Of a stretch of 64,000 bases of DNA, positions 11,385 to 21,500 are shown one piece after another. The stretch covers positions 70,001 through 134,000 of the forward strand of contig JBBHKE010001334.1 in the NCBI GenBank assembly GCA_037447655.1, read 5' to 3'. The translations under genes and the position numbers were made by a program. The notes beneath the pieces are model-generated. The model was given only the letters and a program-made list of their open reading frames with translations. It did no database searches and was not told where the DNA came from. Every line of letters starts with the position of its first letter. Position 1 is the stretch's first letter. This DNA comes from Zygnema cylindricum (lineage: Eukaryota; Streptophyta; Zygnematophyceae; Zygnematales; Zygnemataceae).

Positions 11385-12233
11385 CTACCTACCCCCATAG
11401 TTTCCGAATGGTTTCCGGGAATCCTTGTTCCTCCAATCGGTTGCAGTTGCCAAGGCTTGCCGACTCTTTCCTCCCCTTCGGATCTCAATCGTATTCTCAT
11501 GAACGAGAATCATTCCTACCACAGAGTTCCATATCCACCTTGAGTCCGGCAAGTCCTGCACACGGTTGATTATATTTTCGAACTCATCGGGTAACTTCAT
11601 CAGTAAACAATTAACCTTTTCTTTTTCACTAAAATCTTTTCCCGCACTCTCTAGCTCCATGAAGAGTGTTGCAAGATCATTGCAAAAATCCAACATCTAC
11701 CCCCTTTTGTATACATACTCCTTAACTTTCTGATCAGCCAACTGTTGTTGCTGAATCGTACCACTTCAGTACATCTCTATGAGAGCCATCCAAAGATCGG
11801 ATGCCCTTTCTACCTGCAAATGAGGACATGCAAGTCCTTGAGTAAAATGGCGTAGGATGAAGTGCTTTGCCGCCATATTGTTGAAATCCCAGGTTTCAGT
11901 ATCATTCTCGTCGTACCTCGGAATAGGTGACATGAATGCTGAACCAGTTGCTATTGGTGTGGTCGTCACCTTCTCCGCTCCTTTGTCCACCACCTCTCAT
12001 TCGTTTGTCTCCTCCGTTGAAGATGGACCTGCTTTCTTTATGAATCTGCTTCCTTTAAACCCTGGAGGAATTCCAAGACTTAATGGACGCCCCAATCGTC
12101 CACTCACTATCCCCCAAAATCTTTTTTCGCATAGAGCTCCTATAATCATACTTTCCCAGTATATGAAGCCAGTACCATTAAAGATTGGTACCCTAAAGGG
12201 TGGGCCCATAACCTGAAACTCTGAAACCTCCAT
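11385..12233 (-). pseudogene. F1 gag (capsid) pseudogene
   Basis: Three adjacent minus-strand frames (11997-12233, 11766-11993, 11385-11696) form a UBN2/copia-type gag: VPIFNGTGFIYWESMI near the start, TETWDFNNMAAKHFI and ASDLWMALIEMY in the middle, and a conserved DLATLFMELE segment near the end. Breaks near 11995 and 11700-11765 split it. The open frame begins inside the 5' LTR (ATG near 12231-12233), and a second ATG lies within the primer-binding site, in Q-V-M-G-P-P. Encodes the virus-like particle shell. Confidence 0.85.
12199..12213 (-). other. F1 primer-binding site, internal (half-tRNA) type
   Basis: The plus strand reads GGTGGGCCCATAACC, directly abutting the 5' LTR. From established knowledge this equals the anticodon arm of plant initiator tRNA-Met (CAU anticodon), ending at about nucleotide 39 of that tRNA. 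The minus-strand template is therefore complementary to an internal tRNA segment instead of the 3' CCA end, as in Drosophila copia and yeast Ty5. Confidence 0.75.
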
Positions 12234-13262
12234 AAGTCCTCAGAGTGGACAGCTTCGAAAAAGCCTCTAGGATAACCCTGACCCTTTTGTGTTTCAGGAA
12301 AAGTAACTGCCACCCTGGTAGACAATAACTCTTACCAACTTCACCCTTGTGAAGGAAAGACTCCTCTGAGTCGATAGCAAAAAGAATCTCTGAATTTGCT
12401 CCCCTGAGCAGTAAGTTATGGAGGGTCAAAGTTGACCTTTTGTACAGAAGCTCTCTGGGAGAGAGGGTCCTATCTCCTAATTTTTCTAAGTCCTATCTCT
12501 CTCACAGACTCTATCTACTGATGTACGGAACCAATCATATTATAGTTTCGTACACAATAGTATAGCTTCCGGTGTACTTTCTGTACGAACATTGTACGAC
12601 ATGGCCTAAATGTCGACACGTGGTATGTCCGGATTCGCTCCTGTAATCCTCGGAGATGGCGAACCAATGTTATTCCGCCACGTGTCATGCGATGTGGCGA
12701 TGACCACAAACCGCCGAAATCCTCTTCCGGGATCTCGGCGTTAATTCCGGCCGTCCGATAAAATTCATATTTAATCGTAGCTGTAATAAATACATGCGTG
12801 ATATTTGTTTCATTAAATAAATAAATGCGCGGTATTGGTTTCTTTTCCGTACCGTAATCCGTACTTTTACATTACGGGATCTATGTATCCCGTAAACAGT
12901 TATAGTTAAATGAATTATCATACCTGATAATGTACAATTAATTATCAAACCATATAAATATAACACTAGTTATAGACTTAACGGTTAAGGCTACTGGCTA
13001 CCGGCTGTCTGCCGGCTGGTAGGTACTAGGATCAAATCCTGTGGCCGGCACATACCTTTTAGTAAAACCCCTAACTTATATATATTTCCCGTAAACCTCT
13101 GGATTGCCTAGGTAGCCATGGCTCTAGCTCCCTCTCCAATTTCTCAGTGACTGCGACAAGTTTGAGAGTTGGAGAGAGAAGTTAGAGGTAGACTGCCTCG
13201 GCTTCTTTCTATATTTCTATTTAGACGTAGAAAATACTTAAAATGGACCATTAATTTCTACA
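12214..13262 (-). repeat. F1 5' LTR
   Basis: About 1049 bp, TG...CA when read on the minus strand, partner of 6815-7864 with scattered differences. Bounded outside by GCCTC (13263-13267). Confidence 0.9.
12965..13053 (+). other. tRNA-like A-box/B-box segment in LTR
   Basis: Same module as at 7567-7657. TAGACTTAACGGTTAAGG is close to an A box, and AGGATCAAATCCT forms a T-arm-like hairpin with B-box character. No matching 5' acceptor strand is visible. Confidence 0.4.
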
Positions 13263-13277
13263 GCCTCTCTCCTCTTC

Positions 13278-14312
13278 TGTAGAAATTAAACGCTATATTA
13301 GTATTTTCTAGGTTTTGTAAAATGCAGAAAAGAAGTAGAGGCAGAGTGCCTCTAACTCCTCTCTCCAGCTCCCACACTTGTCGCACTCATTGAAAGTTGG
13401 AGAGGGAGATAGAGCCATGACCACCTATCCTATCCAGATGGGGACAAACTTTAGATTGGTAGATTTACCAAAATAGTTATTGCCGGACTCCGGATTTGAA
13501 CTTGGTACCTACCGTCCGTCAAACTGCTTGTAGCCGGTAACCTTAACCAATTAGACTAGAATCAAAGTTATACGATATAGGGTTTGATAAATAGATAAAT
13601 TTGTACACATAGGCTGTTTCATTTAACCGGATATTTGGACATAGATATAGTTTATAATGTATGGCGTACGGAATATTCGAAACGAATACCGCGTAATTTG
13701 TTTCGAAGGCGAAATAACTATTGCGCAAGTATTTATGACGGCTTCGATTGAAATCCGTTTTAATTGGACGGCCGCGATTCATGCCGAGATCGTGGAATAG
13801 TTTTTCGGCGGTTTGCGGTCAACGTCACATCGAATGACACTTGGCACAACCATATTGGAATACGACATCTCCAAGGATTTCATGATCGAATCCAAAATTG
13901 ACACGTGTCGACTTATTGGCCATGTCGTACAATGGCCGTACAGAAAGTACACCAGCACTTGTACCTTTCTGTACGATAAAGTATTATGATTGGTGCCGTA
14001 TTTTAGTAGATAGAGTTTTAGAGAGAGATAGGACTTAGAAAAAAATTCATTGATTGGATCTTCTTTTCTAGAGAGTTTCTATACAAAAGGTCAACTTTGA
14101 CCCTTCATAACTTACAGCTCACGGGAGCAAATTAAGAGATTCTTTTTGCTATCGACTCAGGGGAGTCTTGCCTTCACCGGAGTAAAGGTGGTCAGATTTT
14201 TTGTCTGCAAAGGTGGTAATTATTTTTGCTGAAACACAAAGGGGTCAGGGTTATCCTAGAGGCTTCGTGTGAGCTGCCTACTTTGAGGACCTATGGAGGT
14301 CTCAGAGTTACA
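13278..14312 (+). mobile_element. solo F1-family LTR, opposite orientation
   Basis: Begins TGTAGAAATTAAACGC and ends CTCAGAGTTACA, about 1035 bp, without any internal region. It lies 15 bp from the F1 element in a C/T-rich stretch. Flanks TCTTC and TCTCC agree at four of five bases, so the target duplication is likely but not perfect. It probably arose by LTR-LTR recombination. The segment also holds an inverted tRNA-like module (13478-13560). Confidence 0.8.
13478..13560 (-). other. tRNA-like A-box/B-box segment in solo LTR
   Basis: The best preserved copy. On the minus strand TAGTCTAATTGGTTAAGG matches an RNA polymerase III A box closely, and AGTTCAAATCC about 50 bp later matches a B box. 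Direction is antisense to the LTR, as in the other F1 copies. The 5' acceptor arm is absent. Confidence 0.45.
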
Positions 14313-15209
14313 TCTCCCTCTCACACACTATCACATATATCTCACACTTTTTAGAATGAGGCACATTAAAACTGGTATCAAATGAAAGATATTTGAAAAA
14401 AATTTATTTTGACTACCTTTATGTATATTTTTATGGCAAGTAGAGCGAAAAAATTAGAGAAAACAAAATCGGGTATCTATGGACGAAACTCCTTGAATCT
14501 GTGACGTCACAAGTGAGTGTAACGTCACAATGTTACAAAACCCTAAACATCTGCTATGTCACAAAATTTCAAAAATGTAGACGTCTACAACTGTCGTTGT
14601 TTTTGTAGGCGTCACCAATTTCGTAGTCGTCGTCTAACGTCACAAAGTTGTACCTACGTCTACAACCGTCACATTTTAAAGTTTCGATTTCGTTTTTGCA
14701 CATAGGGACGCTTTTCAAAGTAGTACGGAACACTTCACTAAAGTCCAAAATACTTTTTCAAAGTATCGGTTACATGGGGTTGTACCCTTAGAGTAAATAA
14801 CGCTAATTCGGTGCCCTTTTTTGAATTTGTTAAACCTAAAATATAATCCATAATTCTATTTTTTCCTTTACGCCTTTTTAGGGCTCTTTTTTTTCTTAGC
14901 GTTAATAACGGAAGTACACCGCAATGTTTATAGTGTGGTGTACGGAAAGGGTTTGTCCGTACTAAAATGACCTTTTTGAAATAAAAATGTACAAAAAGGC
15001 ATTTAATGTAATTGCGCACGCGTGTGAATGTGCACTGGAAAAAGAGACGCAAACTCGAATATTCAGATTTTGGCCTACGAATTGTCAGATTTTGTACGAG
15101 TACATATATTAATGTAGACATCGATACGGCGAGAATTCATTATTCGAAAAAAACTCGAATTAGAGTTAGTGATTAATTAATATATATGTTCTTCTTTTTC
15201 CCCTAATTA

Positions 15210-15929
15210 GGGTGGCGTTCCATCAAAAAGTTATTTAATCGTACGAACAACATTGCAGAATGCTACACTTTGAACGTTGTTCTCTCGCACAGAGTTTGTA
15301 ATCCACGTGCTCAGAAATGACTGGTACCACGTAAGATAAGATAATATATTGAAAATTGTCTAATAATTTTTACACTTCCAACTTCAACTCGAAATCATCA
15401 TTTGCCTACCATGTACGTGCGGATCACGTCATCGTACCACACACAATTTGTACTCTTTCCAAAAGCTTGTCAGATGCTAGCTCATTTTTTACGGTTTATG
15501 CTTTTTCGCGTAACGAATGAGTGCTTCCACAAATAGTGTGACGAATGGCCGGTAACAAAAATATTGTGTCGAAATCTCGTAACGCTATAACTTTCTTGAT
15601 TTCCGCTGAATTTTTGAATGCATATATCATGTGCGAAATTTTCCAATTTTCGTTGGTTGCCGTCTTGACACGTACATTCATTATCCAGAGTGTCGCGGCT
15701 CAATTTTTTCTGTAAATGGTGATGTACTTCTTCGAGGTACATCACCGATTACAGAAACATTTCGAAGCGTATGCTTCGCGAAAAAACATCGAAGAGTCAT
15801 TATTACCTCCCCGAGCTTTAGAGAATAAATGATGTTCGCATGTAAAAATAAAATAAGAGGTACGGCGTAGTACGGATAAGTTTGGATTTCTTAAAACAAC
15901 CTCACTTTTCGTCTGATGGAACTCCACCT
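15210..15929 (+). mobile_element. PIF/Harbinger-like MITE (family T3)
   Basis: Left end GGGTGGCGTTCCATC after TTA (15207-15209) and right end GATGGAACTCCACC, which has mutated away from the full CCC. It holds an internal near-palindrome around TGATGTACTTCTTCGAGGTACATCA (15719-15745), shared with the copy at 47245-48071. Non-coding. Confidence 0.6.
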
Positions 15930-15996
15930 TTGGCCTTAATAACACTAACATTTTTTAGGCTATTTATTCATTTACTCTGATAGCGATTGGCGGTTT

Positions 15997-16552
15997 ACAC
16001 ATTATACCCGCCCATAACACCGCAAACAAGACTCCTTTAATCTATTTTTTTTTGCACATATGAAGTATCTCTGTAATTCCATAAAAAATCTGTCGGAAAA
16101 CTGACGCGTGTAGCTATTATCCACATTGATCCACAAAATTATATATATTCCACACTGTACAAAGGACAAATCACAGAACGTGAACAAGTTTATCGGTCAT
16201 GCTATCAGCGATGTCAAATACGCATGACGCGAAAGTGTTGTCCTCCAGTAAGCTAGGGCGACATCCGATCATGTTCACTCGTGCATGGTCGTATCGTTGT
16301 TCGCGACTCCTACGGTGCTGACAGCATCTTAGCAACAATTCAACGAGCGAAGAATTTTAGGGTTGTGAATATCCGTGAGAAATTTTGTGACAGTAGGATA
16401 GTATTGTTAGTTTGAAATATATATCAAAAGTAGGCGCACACTATTTTTATGATAAGCCTTAGGTAGGCGCACAAAACTTGGCACAAAACTCTCGTAGAGT
16501 AGGCATAGTGTATGTGTCTGAGTTGTGCACACTCTTGTACGAACGTACGAAT
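15997..16552. other. unannotated intergenic sequence
   Basis: No recognised gene, no clear repeat ends, moderate AT content. It lies between the TA-type MITE nest and the copia cluster. Confidence 0.4.
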
Positions 16553-16790
16553 TGTTGAAATAAAAGTATTTTTTAGGTCTGTATTTTTTCTATGTGTTGG
16601 AGAGATAGCATTAAAAGGTTTCTCAAACTTTCTATCTGGTGCATGGAAATACTTCTATCTCTATATACTTATCGTAGTCATTGAGAGACATAATAAACTT
16701 CATGTCTACTCACAGATAGTAAAGGAGAGAAGTAGGATGGTTCAGAGGAGAGTCTGCCGAAAGGTAGATGGACCATACCGAATTTGAACC
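16553..16790 (+). repeat. F1-like LTR, left part, split by the F2 array
   Basis: Starts TGTTGAAATAAAAG, like the related LTR at 33568. It stops at the sequence AATTTGAACC, the B-box-like part of the tRNA-like module, where the F2 array inserted. The LTR resumes at 31492, with GAACC duplicated on both sides. Confidence 0.6.
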
Positions 16791-17453
16791 TGTTGTTCTA
16801 TGACTACCGGAACAGGTGGAGCTGCAGCAGTAGTGGTAGAATTAGACATAATTTACACAAAAGCTAACCAAGAACCCTATCAAACACTGATGTTTCACTC
16901 ACTATAAAACCTGATCCACAAGTACAAATTACACCAAATTCAGCATACAATATCACCAGTATACACACTCTCAAATTCCCAAAATTACAGCACAATTGAA
17001 CTAATAAACCATAAGATATGACATCTGCAAGTTTCACAAAAACTGCATTCAAATTTGCATTATCTCAAAACTGGTTGATTAAATGTTTTTCTAAGTCCTA
17101 AACTTTTATACATTGAGTGTCTATCTACTGATCCTTTTGATGAATCAGATTGAATAGTCGTGCTGTACTATGAAACGTTGAGACCTCCATAAGTCCTCAG
17201 AGTGGACAGCTTCCAGAAAGCCTCTAAGATAATCCTGACCCCTTTGTGTTTAAGCAAAAATAACTGCCACCCTGGCAGACAAAAACTCTGACCACCTTCA
17301 CCCCTGTGAAGACAAGACTCCCGTGAGTCGATAGCAAAAAGAATCTCTGAATTTGCTCCCCTGAGTAGTAAGTTATGGAGGGTCAAAGTTGACCTTTTGT
17401 ACAGAAGCTCTCTGGGAGAGAGGATCCTATCTTCTAATTTTTCTAAGTCCCTC

Positions 17454-18013
17454 CATGAAGAGTGTAGCAAGCTCATTGCAAAAATCCAACATATTTCCCC
17501 CTTTGTATACATACTCCTTAGTTTTCTGATCAGCCAACTGTTGTTGCTGAATCGTACCATTTCGGTACATCTCTATGAGAGCCATCCAAAGATTGGATGC
17601 CCTCTCTACCTGCAAATGAGGACATGCAAGTCCTTGAGTGAGATGGCGTAGGATGAAGTGCTTTGCCGCCATATTGTTGAAGTCCCAGGTTTCAGTATCA
17701 TTCTCCTCGTTCCTCGGAATAGGTGACATGAATGCTAAACCAGTTGTTATTGGTGTGGTCGCCTCCTTCTCCTTTCCTTTGTCCACCACCTCTCCTTCCT
17801 TTGTTTCCTCCGTTGAAGGTGAATCCTGCTTTCCTGGTGAATCTGCTTCCTTTAAACCCTGGAGGAATTCCAAGACTTGATGGACGCCCCAATCGTCCAC
17901 TCACTATCCCCCAAAACCTTTTTTCGCATAGAGCTCCTATCATCATACTTTCCCAGTATATGAAGCCAGTTCCATTAAAGATTGGTACCCTAGAGGGTGG
18001 GCCCATAACCTGA
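17454..18013 (-). pseudogene. F1 gag fragment in deleted element
   Basis: Minus-strand frames 17698-18030 and 17427-17900 carry the same gag start as the complete F1 copy (FQVMGPPSRVPIFNG, then YWESMMIG) and the TWDFNNMAAKHFILRH and ASNLWMALIEMY blocks. A frameshift lies between the two frames. The end is cut by the deletion joining it to the truncated LTR. The plus strand again shows GGTGGGCCCATAACC beside the 5' LTR at 17999-18013. Confidence 0.8.
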
Positions 18014-19060
18014 AACTCTGAGACCTCCATAAGTCCTCAGAGTGGACAACTTCAAAGAAGCCTCTAGGATAATCCTGACCCCTTTGTGTTTAAGCAAAAA
18101 TAACTGCCACCCTGGCAGACAAAATCTCTGACCACCTTCACCCCTGTGAAGACAAGACTCCCCTGAGTCGATAGCAAAAAGAATCTATGAATTTGCTCCC
18201 CTAAGTAGTAAGTTATGGAGGGTCAAAGTTGACCTTTTGTAAAGAAGCTCTCTGGGAGAGAGGGTCCTATCTCCTAATTTTTCTAAGTCCTATCTCTCTC
18301 ACAGACTCTATCTACTGATGTACGGAACCAATCAGAATTGAGTTCCGTACACAAAAGTACAGCTGCCGGTGTACTTTAGGTATGGACATTGTACGACAAG
18401 GCCGAAATGTCGACACATGTCATATCCGGATTCGATGCCATAATCTCCGGGGATTCCACGATCCAAGGAATTTTCGCCATGCGTCATCCGATGTGGCGAT
18501 GGCCACAAACTGCCGAAAACTTCCTCCGCGATCTCGGCGCTAATTTAGGCCGTCCGATTTAGAATCTAATTTAATCGTAGCCGTAATAAATACATGTGCG
18601 GTATTTGTTTCATTTACGAAACAAATGCGCGGTATTGATTTATAGTCCGTACCGTAATCCGTACTTTATATATTACCGGATCTATGTATCCCGTAATCTA
18701 TTATAGTTAAATGAATAATCGTACGTATACATATTTAAATAACTATCAAACTATATACTACGTATCATGACTCCTAGACTTAACCGCTAAGGCTACCGGC
18801 TATTTCCTGTCTGCCGGCCGGTAGGTACAAGGATCAATTCCTGCCGCCGGCACATACCTTTTAAATAAATAAACCCGAACTAATATAAATTTCCCGTAAA
18901 CCTCAGGATAGCATTAGTAGCCATGGCTTTAGCTTCCTCTCCAATTTCTCAGTGACTGCGACAAGTTTGAGAGTTGGAGAGAGAAGTTAGAGATAGACTG
19001 CCTCGGCTTCTATATTTCTTTTCAGACCTAGAAAATACTTAAAAACCATTAGTTTCTACA
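18014..19060 (-). repeat. F1 5' LTR of the deleted element
   Basis: TG...CA ends as in the other F1 LTRs. It contains the tRNA-like module near 18770-18855, with TAGACTTAACCGCTAAGG and GGATCAATTCC. Confidence 0.8.
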
Positions 19061-19666
19061 TACTATAGTACGACAGAGTACCTAATGTACTTCCAAAAAT
19101 CTCTTTTTCCACCAACCTAAATCGAGCAGTGTCACACTAAATTTAAATTCGCTAAACTCCAGAAAACGTTTGTTCAGGTTTTCTTCATTTGATGCCGTAC
19201 ACCCAATGTTGCTGCTTAGTAAGGAGTAGTCAAATAAGTCCAACCGGCTGTGGTTAATCTTGTACGAATATTTGCAGTGCTCACGGAGTACTTCGTCACC
19301 TGTGGTCCACACTTAAATCGTAACCGTTAATTCACTTTAAATCGACGTCCTATATTTATTCTTCACACTTGCTTTCCCAGATGTCCGCTATTCCTTTTCG
19401 TCGGTTCAATGCGCCGGTTTGACCTTGTTCGATGTGTTACATGTGTCAAGATTCATTTCGCCTTTTCTGTATTGTTTCTCATACAGACGCGTGTTTATCA
19501 GACCGTACGCTACACTCAGAGTTACTCTTCTACTGTCACACTATACAAGGTAAGTATTACAACTTCAAGGACCCAAAAATATTATAAGTTATAAACCTCC
19601 CCTCATAGCCTTATCTACTGAGGATAAAGCTTTGAAACCAACTCTCCCCTAAAGGTTTAGACTTAG

Positions 19667-20694
19667 CTATTCACTCAGACCAATAGCTTGTCTACAGAAA
19701 TGTAATTTGGGGGCAGGCAGAGCTTTAGTAAGCATGTCTGCAACCATGTGTTCATCAGGCAAATAAGACAATTTTATGACTCTAGCAAGCACCTTCTCTC
19801 TGACAAAATGAAGTCTGACATCCATGTGCTTACTTTTGAAGTGGTGGCTCGGATTAGAGGCGTTTGCAAGTGCTGCCTGGTTGTCACACCAGATCAGTTG
19901 AGGACCAGTTTGCATGTATCCCAATTCAAGCAAAAGTGCATTGACCCATAGGAGTTCCTTAAAGGCAGAGCTTGCTGCCATATATTCCGATTCCATTGTT
20001 GATTGAGCTGTGACCTTTTGAAGTTTGCTGCTCCAGCAGCAAGTTCTATTTCCAATCAGCAAAACAAAACCTGTAGTAGATTTTCTGTTGGGCATGTCAC
20101 CATAGCTAGCATCGCTCCAAGTTTGCTGTTTTACTTCTCCTCCTCCAAGAACAAACTTGAGATTTCGAGTTCCTCCCAGGTATCTCAGAACTCTCTTTGC
20201 AGCCTCCTAGTCTGCCTTTTTCAGATTCTGCAGACTTCTACTTAAAGAGCCAACAACAGCTGCAATGTCAGGCCTCGTGCAATTCATAAAAGTTATGAGG
20301 CTACCGACTACCTCCCTGTATGGTTTTGATGCCATAAAGTCCTCCTCCCCTAACTCTAGGCTCTCACTGACTAGAATTCCTGAATCAGAGTCACTTCCCT
20401 CTAATTTCTGTCGGAAATCCATAGGAGTTACACACCTTTTTACTTCCTTCATTTCAAAATTTTCAAGCATGGAACCTATGGCTTCCTTTTGAGTTAACAT
20501 TATCTCTCTCTTATTTCTATCTCTCTCTACTTGTATCCCTAATATATATTTGGCTTCACCAAGATCCTTCATCTCAAATCTGGAGTTTAAGGCTCTCTTA
20601 ATACGATTTATTTCATCCATAGATTTGCTGATTAGGAGCAGATCATCTACATATACAGCAATATAGAGTATCCCATCATTTCCTTGTAGAACCT
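19667..20694 (-). pseudogene. F2 unit a: RNase H and reverse transcriptase pieces
   Basis: Frames 19667-20095 (RNase H: STTGFV, CCWSSK, AQSTMESEYMA, LIWCDNQAAL, KHMDVRLHFVREKV) and 20207-20620 (reverse transcriptase C-terminal half: RFEMKDLGEAKYILGIQ, GSLITFMNCTRPDIAA). At about 20694 the reverse transcriptase stops within the residues before YVDD and joins gag zinc-knuckle sequence, so protease and integrase are deleted. Confidence 0.85.
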
Positions 20695-20699
20695 AAATC

Positions 20700-21500
20700 C
20701 ATGACCTTTCTCTGAACAGTAAAATCATGTAGTAAAAGACTGCCTATTTTGCCCTTGATTAAACTGATTAAACTGTCATAGATTCCTAGGACCCTGATTT
20801 TTGAGCTGATTAAACTGATTCTTTGACTGATTAAACTGTCCTCTTCTGTCAAAATCTGTGTTAAAAGCCTCTACTTGCTTTTCTCCATTTAGCATTTTTG
20901 AGGTAGACTCTTCTTCCAAAATAATATTGATAGCTAACTGAAGTGTCCAGTTAGACTTATCATGCTTTTTCAATTCAGCAGATGCATCTTTCATACTGCT
21001 AGGAAGACCTCTGATGATTAAAGCAGCCTGCTGAAACTCTAGGAAAGAGCCACCAGCACACGCATGAGAATCAATAAGAGTTCAAAAGTTATCAGTATAT
21101 TCCGCCATCGTTCCCCCCGAGTATTTGTAATCCCAGATTTTCCTGCCAACAAAAGCTCCTTTTGAACATTTGCCTTATCATAAGACGATTTGAGGGAAGT
21201 CCAGATATCAATCGCCTTCTTCATTTTGATTCGAGACATAACCATGTTCTCTGAAAGGCAAAGCTTCAAAGTGTTCCTAGCTGACGACTTTTTCTTTTCG
21301 CATGATGGATCGGCTTCATCAAGAGATCCATCTATCACTTCCAGCAAACCTGCAGTTTCAAAATATGACTCAACCATATCCGCCCAGTAAGCATATTTTT
21401 GCCCATTAAAGACTGGTAATCTTGGAGATAGGCCCATAACCTGTTGTTCTATGACTACCGGTACAGGTGGAGCTTCAGCAGTAGTGGTAGAAGTAGACAT
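20700..21500 (-). pseudogene. F2 unit a: gag
   Basis: Frames 21039-21500 and 20776-20994. The start carries APPVPVVIEQQVMGLSPR, then FNGQKYAYWADMVESYF. The end is the Q/N/F-rich stretch with repeated FNQ that precedes the zinc knuckle in this family. A frameshift near 21000-21040 splits it. The first ATG lies inside LTR2, and the reading frame crosses the primer site. Confidence 0.8.

Larger units (their letters stand above)
6815..13262 (-). mobile_element. Ty1/copia LTR retrotransposon, family F1, full length but decayed
   Basis: Read on the minus strand the order is 5' LTR (12214-13262), primer site (12199-12213), gag, zinc knuckle, protease, integrase, reverse transcriptase, RNase H, polypurine tract (7865-7876), 3' LTR (6815-7864). 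Integrase before reverse transcriptase identifies Copia. The element is bounded by a perfect 5-bp duplication GCCTC (6810-6814 and 13263-13267). LTRs run TG...CA and differ at scattered positions, and coding frames carry stops and frameshifts, so it is not recent and not autonomous now. Confidence 0.92.
6337..14787 (+). mobile_element. PIF/Harbinger-like MITE carrying copia insertions (copy D)
   Basis: Left end GGGCACGTCCCCATG and right end CATGGGGTTGTACCC, flanked by TTA at 6334-6336 and 14788-14790. Its own sequence is only about 6337-6814 and 14313-14787. The right arm is homologous to 2400-2895, which shows the site without the copia insertions. Confidence 0.6.
6319..15996. mobile_element. 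TA-type MITE split by nested insertions (outer shell)
   Basis: The left terminus CACCGCAAATCGCTATTAG is interrupted after 18 bases by the Harbinger-like MITE at 6337. The right part resumes after 14790 with T4-like sequence (AACGCTAATTCGG) and ends near 15994 with TAGCGATTGGCGG. The two termini match imperfectly, so the pairing is inferred. Confidence 0.45.
17171..19060 (-). mobile_element. deleted F1 copia element (LTR, gag piece, LTR)
   Basis: Plus-strand order: truncated 3' LTR (17171-17453), gag fragment (17454-18013), full 5' LTR (18014-19060). A deletion joins the LTR at TTTCTAAGTCC directly to gag, removing pol. Flanked by a perfect TACTA duplication (17166-17170 and 19061-19065). Comparison with LTR4 near 30910, reading GTGCTGTACTATAG, gives the empty site. 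Confidence 0.85.
16791..19643 (-). repeat. F2 LTR1, interrupted by a deleted F1 element
   Basis: LTR sequence occupies 16791-17170 and 19066-19643, together about 958 bp, similar in length to LTR2 and LTR4. The outer edge reads TGTTGTTCTATGACTACC. The inner edge is GAAACCAAC followed by TCTCCCC, where the final A is changed. The insertion at 17171-19060 carries its own TACTA duplication. Confidence 0.8.

Noticed and set aside
13478-13560. A functional tRNA gene
   Set aside because: A and B boxes are present, but no acceptor-stem pairing or complete cloverleaf could be drawn. Kept as a tRNA-like module.
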